A stretch of DNA of 64,000 nucleotides from contig NC_079259.1 in the NCBI RefSeq assembly GCF_947241705.1, forward strand, positions 930,001 to 994,000, given 5' to 3'. The notes below the pieces were generated by a model. It did not search any database. It was not told the origin of the DNA and saw only the letters and a list, made by a program, of their open reading frames with translations. Below are positions 56,675 through 64,000 of this stretch, piece by piece; positions within the stretch are counted from its first letter, which is position 1, and each line of letters starts with the position of its first letter. A program made the translations under genes and the position numbers. The DNA is from Saccharomyces mikatae IFO 1815. Taxonomy: Eukaryota; Ascomycota; Saccharomycetes; Saccharomycetales; Saccharomycetaceae.

Positions 56675-58076
56675 TCCTTTAGGTGTGAGTTCTCTATTCG
56701 CTGAAGAAATTTCTCTTTTTGTATTCCTGTTTGCTATGGTTTTCAGTATTGATAACTTTTATTATACGTCAGAAAATACTTCTGCTAAATTAAACAAATA
56801 TTATTGAATGTTTTGTTAAAATATTAAAAAGTTCCACAATGTGTTTTACAAGTAAGAGAAGTGGTTACAGGCGTATTACAAAAATTGAGAAAGGAAAAAT
56901 GCCTTTTGGTTATATAAATTTTCTCTCTCTGGAAATTAAGACAGCAATAGAATGTGGGATGAAAAAAAAAAGAGGCAATTTTAATAAGGGGTAGTTTAAT
57001 GTTAGATATTCCACGTCTACGATAGTTTTATTGGGGAAGAAACGGACTCGTATTTTCTCTACGGATTGATTTTTCCACAAAGTTATAAGATGAAATTCTA
57101 TGTGGGGCAGTCAATCTGACAAAGCTCGCACGGAATACATTTCCCCGGACCTTTTTCCCACCAGTCTAGGGATTAATTTCGGAATAATTCTAGGCCCTCT
57201 TCAGTATGACTGGGTTTCTAGGAACGGAAAAACTGTCTGGTATTGCGTTATCCGCCAAATATTGATCGTTTCAGTGGAGCCGCGGAACAGGGGCGCGGGG
57301 TGATGCGTTTTTTCCGCATTACAATAGAGAAGAGTCAATGGCAGATGCGGGCGTTCTGGTAGGCCTTGGAGTGCTTTTTTGACACCGGCGCGGTGCACAA
57401 CAGCTTAATAATAGTCATGCGTATATGCTTCTATATTTTTGAATCGACATTAATTATTAGATGATACGATCGAACCCTTGGAACTGCAATTATTAAGGTC
57501 GAGATGATAAAAGAGAATTCGGCAGAAGAAGTGGAAGAGCGATGTTGCCCACCTTTGTCTCCTCAAAGTTTTTTAGTTCCGCTTCATTCACTTGAACGAT
57601 TTATGGGATGGGCCAGCGATAATGGGGGTAGAGCTTTTTCGTGAAGCTTCCCTAGGGTGAAGGGTCCATCCTAGATTTCTTGGTTTGCTTTCCTGAGAAC
57701 ATTCTTTCGATCTTATTTTGTATTCATCCCTTGGTAATACTAGAAATACGCGATACGAAATTGTTTTGTTGAGGATACGATTGCTGTTTAATTTAAATTA
57801 TATGTTTATTTTTTAACCCAAATATTCTGTTTATATTCATAAACATAAATTTTGTAATAAACAACGCCAGAGGGAAAGGGGCAATAATTTTTTTATAGTA
57901 ATTTACTTACTGGTATATCCACCGTACTTGATTTCTCTATGCAATTTACCACCAATCAAGTTTTAAGCACCGCCCGTGTGTGTAAATTATTCAGTATTAG
58001 TTATTAAATTCTCAGCAGCATACATTAAAACGTTCGGACTTGTGGCAGTCTTGAATAGATTGAGAAAAAAAGAAAA
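56675..58076. other. Long MTH1 upstream region to tRNA-Glu
   Basis: This 1.4-kb stretch holds the MTH1 promoter. GGGG/CCCC cores of Mig1 type lie near 57141 (TTTCCCCGG) and 57290 (GCGCGGGG), although their flanks are not the usual AT block. The frames at 57100-57303 and 57201-57398 are not supported. A possible gene-tail relic lies at 57903-58055 on the minus strand. Confidence 0.5.
57903..58055 (-). pseudogene. Possible relic of a highly expressed gene's 3' end
   Basis: On the minus strand, ending in TAA at 57903-57905, 19 codons read NLIGGKLHREIKYGGYTSK with codons such as GGT, AGA, GAA, ATC, AAG, TAC, ACC that yeast prefers in abundant proteins. Just upstream in another frame, from 58055, FKTATSPNVLMYAAENL also looks protein-like. 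I do not recognise the parent. It is broken and cut off by tRNA-Glu at 58077. Chance is possible. Confidence 0.3.
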
Positions 58077-58148
58077 CTCCGAAGCGGGGAGTCGAACCCC
58101 GGTCTCCACGGTGAGAACGTGATGTGATAGCCGTTACACTACATCGGA
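58077..58148 (-). tRNA. tRNA-Glu(CTC)
   Basis: This 72-nt tRNA is read on the minus strand from TCCGATGTAGTGTAACGG to GGGGTTCGACTCCCC and then GCTTCGGAG. The anticodon loop TTCTCAC gives anticodon CTC, which reads GAG. The A-box TAGTGTAACGG and B-box GGTTCGACTCC are intact. The acceptor stem TCCGATG/CTTCGGA leaves one T-T apposition. A T-rich terminator (TTTTCTTTTTTT) follows. No intron. Confidence 0.95.
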
Positions 58149-58264
58149 TTGTACTTTGTTATATTAACTGACTAAACAATACTGTTATTATCTTCTTCAT
58201 ATATACGTTATATTCTTTCGGTATCTAGTCAATCCTGGCGTTACGGCGTCTTTTCATTTGTTGG

Positions 58265-58595
58265 TGTTGGAATGAAAATCAACTATCGTCTATCAACTAG
58301 TAGTCATACTACTAGTACATTATCATATACGGTGTTATAAGATGACATAAGTTATGAGAAGCGGTCATCGAAATAAGTGGAAGCTGAAATGCAAGGATTG
58401 ATAATGTAATAGGATAATGACTGACAAATATAAAATGACAATAAAAGCATATACAGAATTATGTAGAATTACGAGTTCCATTTATTGGATTCCTATATCC
58501 CCGAGGAGAACTTCTAGTATATCTACATACCTAATATTATTGCCTTTATCAACAATGGAATCCCAACAATCATCTCAAAATTCGCCAATCTCTCA
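58265..58595 (+). mobile_element. Delta solo LTR (plus strand) of the inverted pair
   Basis: This is a 331-bp LTR with TG...CA ends, flanked by a perfect 5-bp duplication GTTGG at 58260-58264 and 58596-58600. The 5' 151 bp are identical to the delta at 33105-33436, while the 3' half is of another, Ty1/Ty2-like type (ATATCCCCGAGGAGAAC). It looks whole as an LTR and young. Confidence 0.95.
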
Positions 58596-58600
58596 GTTGG

Positions 58601-58932
58601 TGAGATAATAGTGGAGTTTGATGTAATTGTTGGGATTCCATTTTTTATAAGGCAATAATATTAAGTATGTAGATATACTAGAAGTTCTCCTCAGGGATTT
58701 AGGAATCCATAAAAGGGAATCTGCAATTCTACACAATTCTATAAACATTATTATCATCGTTTTATATGTTCTTATTCATTGATCCTATTACATTATCAAT
58801 CCTTGCGTTTCAGCTTCCACTAGTTTAGATGACTATATCTCATCATTTGCGTCATCTTCTAACACCGTATATGATAATATACTAGTAATATGACTACTAG
58901 TTAGTAGATGATAGTTGATTTATATTACAACA
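58601..58932 (-). mobile_element. Delta solo LTR (minus strand) of the inverted pair
   Basis: This is a 332-bp LTR flanked by GTTGG at 58596-58600 and 58933-58937, sharing the left copy with the neighbouring delta. Its 3' 206 bp (58601-58806) are identical to the delta at 33105-33436, and its 5' part is clearly different. It looks whole as an LTR and young. Confidence 0.95.
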
Positions 58933-59207
58933 GTTGGAATAAGTAATTACTACTATACCTTTATTCTAGTATAAATTGGAGTTATTGATGACGAACATTC
59001 TTTAACGTAATAGTAATTATTACAACTTACTAAACCACTAATTATCAACACATTTTCAATGACTATTTTTTTATCATTTGTGCCATCTCCTAGTAACATA
59101 TGTGACAATATAATAGGAACATGATTCCCAGTCAAAAGAGGATAGTTAAATCTTGCTTTACCAACATGAGTATTAGTCAATGTACAATAGTTAAGTCTTA
59201 ATCTAGT

Positions 59208-59535
59208 TGTTGGAATAAGGCTGCTATCGCCTATTGACTAGTAACAGTGTTGCAAGTATATTTTCATGTACTGAGCCAGAAGATGACACAAATGATAAGA
59301 AACAGTCATCGATTTTAGTGGAAACTGAAACGCAAGGATTGATAATGTAGTAGGATAATGACAACGTATCAAACGAAAAGAAGGAGTAGGTGTATTATCA
59401 TGTAGGACTACTGAATCCCACTTGTAGATACCTATATCCTTAAGGAGAACTCTTAGTATATTATGTGTACATAATAATATTACCTTAATCAAAAATGGAG
59501 CCTCAACAATTATCTCAAAATTCACCTGTTTCTCA
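59208..59535 (+). mobile_element. Older delta solo LTR
   Basis: This 328-bp LTR runs from TGTTGGAATAAGG at 59208 to TTTCTCA at 59535. The CTA-type flanks at 59203 and 59536 match only in part, and the LTR is more diverged than the pair at 58265-58932. Intermediate age. Between 59167 and 59207 nothing is recognised. The RNH202 promoter begins after it. Confidence 0.9.
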
Positions 59536-59860
59536 CTAACAAACCTACGTACATAAAAGAGAGCTGATGATTTATTCAGAATGGAGCAAATCCTTATCAT
59601 TAACTATTCCTTGAAGAAGCTTGTACTATGTAACGGTTTGCACTCTGAAATATTCTTAGAATGTGTTCATAAATTTTACGCGTCTTTTTAGAACTTTCTA
59701 TCTTCTTGGTTTCACGAAGCGAACAATTTTCACAAGAATGAAAGCCAAGTTGTTGGTAGATGATTTTGAATACAAAAATACCAGAATGATCAAGTACAAA
59801 CTCTGTTTTCTTTTTCTTCATTAATAGTTGACTTTTCGTCATTCCTCTCGAATAAAAAGT

Positions 59861-60913
59861 ATGACTATCTCCGACATTGAAGGTGAAGAACGGATAATAA
59901 TCTTACCGGATGATTATGATGTTTCAAAAAATATAAATTCATTTACACTACCACCACCCTCCAATATTGCATCCAAACCTCGTATTGAACTTTTTGAAGA
60001 CACCAATGGTAAGGTTTACGAAATAAAATCTTACCAATTCGGTAAAGGGCCTTCGTATTCGCACGAAGAAGACTTGGCGAATGATAAATATCATTATACA
60101 AAGGAAAATCACCCAATTAAATCGACATTCATCGTAAATACTTCTGATCCCGCCGACGGATATATTTTCAAGTCAAGCAAAATTCATTTTTGTTGTTTAC
60201 ATGACGTTACTTTCAGTTTAATTGGGTTTTACTATAGGAATAGCATTTCAGAGGATGAACAGGATTACGTCAATTCAAACGACACTAGTGTTAACCAAAC
60301 AAGTAACAAGAAAAACCATGAGAGGTTTCTTACGGCGCGTGACCATCATGATTTTTTAACGGATAATCATGACAAGAATTGGGATAACATTTCTTTAAGC
60401 TGCCTCAGGGGTGGGCTAGCAAAGATAAGCGAAACCATTGAAGAAGCTGGTGAAGTATATTACAAGATTACGCCTGCAATGATAACAAAATATCTGGTTG
60501 AAAAGGTATCGAAAATTGCAGAAAACTTTCCTCCAAGTGTCCCTATACTCAAACATGCAACAACAGAAATAGAACAATGCTACAAAGTAGTTGTTGCTAC
60601 AAATCTTTTAGTTTCTTTGATTCCAAGGGCAGCCTACCATAATTTGGTCGACTTTTCACCCACAATGGGTAGTTATTGCTCAGACCTGGATATAAAAGCT
60701 AGCTTCACTAGCCTCGAGGACTACGAAACCAAGAACGAATTAAAAAATGCTGAGAAAGAACTACTAATGAAAAGCGCCATGAATGTAGGCCTAAATACGA
60801 ATAGTAGGGCTTCATTGTCGATAAAAAAGGTCACAAAAAAGGTAGTTCAAAGTAAAAAATTAAAAGTGGCCACAGGAAAAGGCGCTATAGATGGCTTTTT
60901 CAAGCGCAAATAG
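59861..60913 (+). CDS. RNH202: RNase H2 subunit B, Rnh202
   Basis: This is a non-catalytic subunit of the RNase H2 heterotrimer that removes ribonucleotides from DNA. The upstream frame starts with a non-ATG codon at 59828. The ATG at 59861 gives 350 residues, as in S. cerevisiae. The N-terminal triple-barrel region includes 'EERIIILPDDYDVS' and 'FQFGKGPSYSHEEDLANDKYHY'-type blocks. The middle is helical ('YYKITPAMITKYLVEKVSKI'). The last residues, GAIDGFFKRK with Phe346-Phe347, form a PCNA-interacting (PIP) box next to a basic tail. Its start is only 326 bp from the nearest delta LTR. Confidence 0.96.
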   Translation: MTISDIEGEERIIILPDDYDVSKNINSFTLPPPSNIASKPRIELFEDTNGKVYEIKSYQFGKGPSYSHEEDLANDKYHYTKENHPIKSTFIVNTSDPADGYIFKSSKIHFCCLHDVTFSLIGFYYRNSISEDEQDYVNSNDTSVNQTSNKKNHERFLTARDHHDFLTDNHDKNWDNISLSCLRGGLAKISETIEEAGEVYYKITPAMITKYLVEKVSKIAENFPPSVPILKHATTEIEQCYKVVVATNLLVSLIPRAAYHNLVDFSPTMGSYCSDLDIKASFTSLEDYETKNELKNAEKELLMKSAMNVGLNTNSRASLSIKKVTKKVVQSKKLKVATGKGAIDGFFKRK

Positions 60914-61203
60914 GTATTTTAATAGTTAGAGAACATATTCAATAAAATACCTAGTGATCATAACATTAATGCATAGCAATTATGATATAATATCGTGTTC
61001 AACGAATGCGCTACCTTTTTTTAATTTTTTGTTAATATGAAGAGAAAAAATAACAGCTTTTCCCTCGATGATGCCAATGCACGTTCAGATTTTGAAAGTA
61101 GAAAGAGATTACTTACACATATTTGCCTTTCTGACTATTCTCCGTGAAAAGAACAGTTGCAGTTACAGGATTGATCAGAGTATACAAAAAGTTAGATATA
61201 TAA

Positions 61204-62121
61204 ATGGCAAAAGACATTGAAATATCTGCATCGGAGTCGAAGTTCATCTTAGAAGCTTTGCGACAAAACTATAGGCTAGATGGTCGCTCCTTCGATCAAT
61301 TTCGCGATGTGAAAATAACATTTGGTAAAGAGTATGGCGATGTCAGCGTGGAGATGGGCAACACCAAAGTTCACTGCCGGATTAGTTGCCAAATAGCACA
61401 ACCATATGAGGATAGGCCATTTGAAGGGTTATTTGTAATATCGACCGAAATATCTCCTATGGCTGGATCTCAATTTGAAAATGGTAATATTACCGGCGAA
61501 GACGAAATTCTATGTTCAAGAATAATTGAAAAATCTGTTAGGCGGTCTGGTGCACTGGACGTGGAAGGTCTTTGTATCGTGGCTGGGAGTAAATGTTGGG
61601 CTGTCAGAGCAGATGTACATTTTCTGGATTGTGATGGGGGATTTATTGACGCTTCTTGTATTGCTGTCATGACAGCATTAATGCATTTTAAGAAACCTGA
61701 TATAACCGTTCATGGTGAGCAAATCATTGTTCATCCTGTTAATGAAAGAGAGCCAGTTCCATTAGGCATACTACACATTCCAATATGTGTAACTTTTTCT
61801 TTTTTCAATCCTCAGGACACCGAGGAAAACATAAAAGGTGAAACTAACTCAGAAATTTCGATTATTGATGCAACATTGAAAGAAGAACTACTGCGAGATG
61901 GTGTCTTGACTGTTACATTAAACAAGAATCGTGAAGTGGTACAAGTGTCCAAAGCGGGTGGTTTACCAATGGATGCTCTGACGTTGATGAAATGTTGCCA
62001 CGAGGCTTATGCAATCATCGAAAAACTAACTGACCAAATACTTCAGCTTCTAAAGGAAGACTCGGAAAAAAGAAACAAATATGCGGCCATGCTTACATCT
62101 GAAAATGCGCGTGAAAGTTAA
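61204..62121 (+). CDS. RRP45: Exosome core subunit Rrp45
   Basis: This RNase PH-like ring subunit of the nuclear and cytoplasmic exosome binds RNA but is catalytically inactive. The 305 residues equal S. cerevisiae. N-terminal 'SKFILEALRQNYRLDGRSFDQFRDV' is the classic exosome PH-ring opening. 'SVEMGNTKVHCRISCQIAQP' and 'CWAVRADVHFLDCDGGFIDAS' are the following PH blocks, with 'NREVVQVSKAGGLPMDALTLMKC' near the end. The phosphate-binding Arg/Ser set of active RNase PH is not evident. Spacing to RNH202 is 290 bp. Confidence 0.97.
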   Translation: MAKDIEISASESKFILEALRQNYRLDGRSFDQFRDVKITFGKEYGDVSVEMGNTKVHCRISCQIAQPYEDRPFEGLFVISTEISPMAGSQFENGNITGEDEILCSRIIEKSVRRSGALDVEGLCIVAGSKCWAVRADVHFLDCDGGFIDASCIAVMTALMHFKKPDITVHGEQIIVHPVNEREPVPLGILHIPICVTFSFFNPQDTEENIKGETNSEISIIDATLKEELLRDGVLTVTLNKNREVVQVSKAGGLPMDALTLMKCCHEAYAIIEKLTDQILQLLKEDSEKRNKYAAMLTSENARES

Positions 62122-62455
62122 AACCAAAGCAAAAACTAAATAAAGAAACGATACATATATATATATAAAGAGATACATATACGCTGTAAAATTACACCTG
62201 GCACCAGGACGTTAATATAAAAAGAGCCCACAAATTTTCTTACGGCTCTTTTCTTCTGTTCTTTCCTTGGCTGTGGTACTCAAAGACATCAAACCATTAA
62301 ACTACTATAGAACAAAGCAAACTTTGTGACGAAGAGAAAGGCTCAACTACGATTAAATAGAGATATTATGTTTTCACCTGCTTGTTTAACCTTTGTATGC
62401 CTATGTTCTGCAATAAGAAAGACCTGAAGAGAAAATTATTTATTCTTCTTCATTA
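62122..62455. other. Convergent region RRP45 / PHM6
   Basis: This 334-bp stretch contains a short TATATATATATA run at about 62155-62166 and 3'-end signals of both convergent genes. No gene seen. Confidence 0.55.
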
Positions 62456-62731
62456 CTAAAACAAAACTTTCGTCATTGTCATCACATAGAAAAGACCGAC
62501 CATTGTCAAACCATACAGTATCAGCACAATAATAATAATAATGACAGCTTCCTCAACAAATCCCAAAAAGGCATCACAATATTGTTTGAAATTACTACTC
62601 TTTCCAGTATTTTCCTGCGATAGAAGACCTGCTTCCAAATCTAACATGTAGTCAATACACTTAACTTCTTCATCTTCCCCTTGAGTTTTAACAAACTCTT
62701 TTTGTGTCGTTTTTTTCTCCTGTTGTTCCAT
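62456..62731 (-). CDS. PHM6: Phm6, phosphate-regulated small membrane protein
   Basis: In S. cerevisiae PHM6 is a Pho4-induced gene of unknown function. The frame runs two codons above the ATG at 62731, starting with TTG. From the ATG there are 91 residues against 104. The conserved parts are 'EEVKCIDYMLDLEAGL' in the middle and the C-terminal membrane segment (about 58-91, FVEEAVIIIIIVLILYGLTM then VGLFYVMTMTKVLF). Upstream of the ATG another frame still reads EATSRH, resembling the S. cerevisiae start EDTSRC. This suggests that the original start was lost and a new one taken. The promoter has a CACGTG. Confidence 0.88.
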   Translation of the reverse strand: MEQQEKKTTQKEFVKTQGEDEEVKCIDYMLDLEAGLLSQENTGKSSNFKQYCDAFLGFVEEAVIIIIIVLILYGLTMVGLFYVMTMTKVLF

Positions 62732-63561
62732 TTTCAATAGGAGTGTCTCGAGGTAGCTTCTATCTTTATTCCAGATAGGAAAAACAAATGCTGTCGTCTC
62801 TCTTTGTTCAAAAAGTTTAGTAATATTGTAGTTAAAGAAACTTTTAATTTGTCGAAGTGAATTTGAAGATTACAGCAACTGGCGGAATCTTCTAAGTTTT
62901 ATATCGAATAAAAATGTAGCAGATAAGGTTCTTTGCTCACAGGTAATAAATTACTAGCGCGCCACATAACATATTATTCTATTTTTTCTATCAGGCGACA
63001 CAAAAATGAACCCGTGCGAGTGCCATATGCTATCTCCCACGTGTCAGAGAAGCAAAGAACTAACGTTCATTATAGGTCAGAACATCACCTAAGAAAAGCA
63101 AAAATCTCATTCGGGATATTAGCTAAGATCCCCCCTAGTTTTTCATGTCAAAACGGACTGAAGAATATACAGAATGTAATAAAACCGACGCCACGTTATC
63201 AGAGCTTTCATGATATTAGAATTTAATTACATTTTGTTATATTTTCGCTAAAGTGTCTTCGTATAATCCTCATATATATTATTATTGGACTACACGTTTC
63301 GGTAATAGAAATAATAATGAGAAATTATGGAATGAATAGTCCGAACATTGTTATGGAAAGAGCCTATGAAGGCATATAATGACCCCGTGAGACAATTAGG
63401 TACGCCCATTATATTATCTTTTTAGCATAAGAGCACTGAAAGAAGGCATCTAAGAGATAGAGACAGGAATGTTTCCGTTAAAAATACTAGTGCCACCGAG
63501 TGAGCTTGCTTGGTAACGTGATATGTTTATAAAAAGTAACCATTATTTACAATATAGTTTC
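62732..63561 (-). promoter_or_regulatory. PHM6 promoter with Pho4 site
   Basis: CACGTG at 63038-63043 (in CCCACGTGTC) is a high-affinity Pho4 E-box, about 307 bp before the ATG. CACGTT at 63293-63298 is a possible weaker site. This fits the phosphate-starvation control known for PHM6. The plus-strand frame at 62933-63226 begins without evidence of a gene. The rest of the 830 bp to the next gene's stop holds nothing I recognise. Confidence 0.65.
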
Positions 63562-64000
63562 TTAGTTAGTGGTGTAAAGCCCTTTATCCATTGTTTCTGA
63601 ACAATGCAAAAAATGTTTTTGGTAGAAATGATAAATTTCAAAACACAACTCAAAAGCAATCAGGTATATAATTATCCATTCCAAAAAAGTGCTGTTTCTC
63701 TCATTTAAAAGAGATATGAGGGCTCGACATTCGTCTGTGGAGTAATCCAACTTGCTATTCAGGATATTAATTCTTGGTGCTATATCCAAATACCTCGAAA
63801 CATTCTTAAAAATCTCTTCTAACTGAGGCTCACTCCAATAAAGATCAGGCGTCTCAATTAGTTCCGAATAAAGATTCAACTTCCCTCTAATTAAAAAAAG
63901 TCGGCCTATTGACTTTAATGCGTCGCTTGATTTTAAGTTCAGTTTTGTTCCCCTTGAAATATTTTCTGTTATTGTCCTGGTCTTTAATATATGCTTCTCC
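63562..64000 (-). CDS. RMD1/DUF155-family protein, C-terminal part (YDR282C homologue), cut by window edge
   Basis: The last 146 codons are open to the window edge, with the start outside. The block 'SIGRLFLIRGKLNLYSELIETPDLYWSEP' followed by 'YLDIAPRINILNSKLDYSTDECRALISLLNE' is the DUF155 (RMD1, Sif2-like) signature. The hydrophobic segment near the end (LEWIIIYLIAFELCFEIYHF) is the usual inner-membrane anchor. In S. cerevisiae the YDR282C protein is mitochondrial and associates with mitochondrial expression machinery (also named MRX10). The position after PHM6 agrees. Confidence 0.9.
   Translation of the reverse strand, partial: EKHILKTRTITENISRGTKLNLKSSDALKSIGRLFLIRGKLNLYSELIETPDLYWSEPQLEEIFKNVSRYLDIAPRINILNSKLDYSTDECRALISLLNERNSTFLEWIIIYLIAFELCFEIYHFYQKHFLHCSETMDKGLYTTN

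Larger units (their letters stand above)
58259..59050 (+). mobile_element. Second unassigned-family solo LTR, interrupted near its 5' end by two deltas
   Basis: The 5' TGTTGG is at 58259-58264 and the element resumes at 58938 (AATAAGTAATTAC) to end CTAATTATCAACA at 59050. It matches the LTR at 32927-33531 at both ends but is shorter inside. CATT-type bases flank both sides, a near match to a target duplication in the older delta. The two inverted deltas sit within its first six bases. Fossil. Confidence 0.7.
58155..59166 (-). mobile_element. Old delta LTR, split by an unassigned LTR
   Basis: About 58155-58258 aligns to the 3'-middle of a minus-strand delta (TCAATCCTGGCGTTACGG region). 59051-59166 aligns to its 5' part, ending CCAACA at 59166. 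The unassigned LTR 58259-59050 lies between the two parts. It is much more diverged than the other deltas of the window, so it is the oldest of this nest. Fossil, broken, no internal region. Confidence 0.7.

Noticed and set aside
57100-57398. Frames on both strands upstream of MTH1
   Set aside because: They overlap each other on opposite strands with no domain or codon bias. The sequence is better explained as promoter.
58417-58608. 63-codon ORF
   Set aside because: It lies inside the plus-strand delta LTR and reads LTR sequence.
1-64000. CRISPR arrays, phage, plasmid or bacterial defence systems
   Set aside because: No spaced direct repeats, no prokaryotic gene arrangement; the whole window is syntenic yeast chromosome.

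Overview
The window is a gene-dense yeast nuclear chromosome segment. Gene order, protein lengths and motifs match the right arm of Saccharomyces cerevisiae chromosome IV from AMD2 (YDR242W) to YDR282C. The proteins I know best (Pex5, Mnn10, Vhs1, Phm6) differ from the S. cerevisiae versions at many positions, so this is probably a more distant Saccharomyces sensu stricto species, neither S. cerevisiae nor its closest sister. That placement is from memory of the S. cerevisiae proteins, not from an alignment. No bacterial or archaeal material was seen.

Layout. Bases 1-12 kb: the AMD2 3' end, then PRP28, PEX5, MNN10, TRS23, a small ORF, VHS1, a gluconokinase-like gene and an F-box-like orphan. 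Bases 12-24 kb: PAM1, BTT1, MET32, CHL4, RMD5, CTA1, RKM4. Bases 24-32 kb: HSP78, YAP6, SWM1, EXG2. Bases 32.5-33.7 kb: divergent tRNA-Ser(AGA) and tRNA-Gly(GCC) genes with a nest of LTR fossils between them. Bases 34-51 kb: a FAS1-like gene, DIN7, AKR1, PEX10, HEL2, CIA1, MSW1, CCC2, GLO2. Bases 51-57 kb: DON1, BSC2, PMP3, MTH1. Bases 58-59.6 kb: tRNA-Glu(CTC) and a second LTR nest. Bases 59.8-64 kb: RNH202, RRP45, PHM6 and the 3' end of the YDR282C (RMD1/DUF155 family) gene.

The genes are independent housekeeping or regulated units, with no operons. Small themes recur. PEX5, PEX10 and CTA1 serve peroxisomes. HSP78, MSW1, DIN7 and the YDR282C homologue are mitochondrial. SWM1 and DON1 serve sporulation. 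Several promoters carry recognisable sites: Met31/32 plus Cbf1 beside MET32, a two-sided oleate response element at CTA1, two Aft1 sites at CCC2, a heat-shock element and STREs at HSP78, STREs at PMP3, an Ndt80 element at DON1, an MCB at DIN7 and a Pho4 site at PHM6.

The most unusual structure is in the two LTR nests. All the elements are solo LTR fossils with no internal coding region. In the first, a Ty3 (sigma) LTR lies 16 bp from a tRNA gene and is split by an unassigned LTR with a perfect 5-bp target duplication, which is itself split by a delta LTR. In the second, an old delta is split by the same unassigned family, which is split by two inverted deltas sharing one 5-bp target sequence. 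The delta of the first nest is an exact mosaic of the two inverted deltas of the second, 25 kb away.
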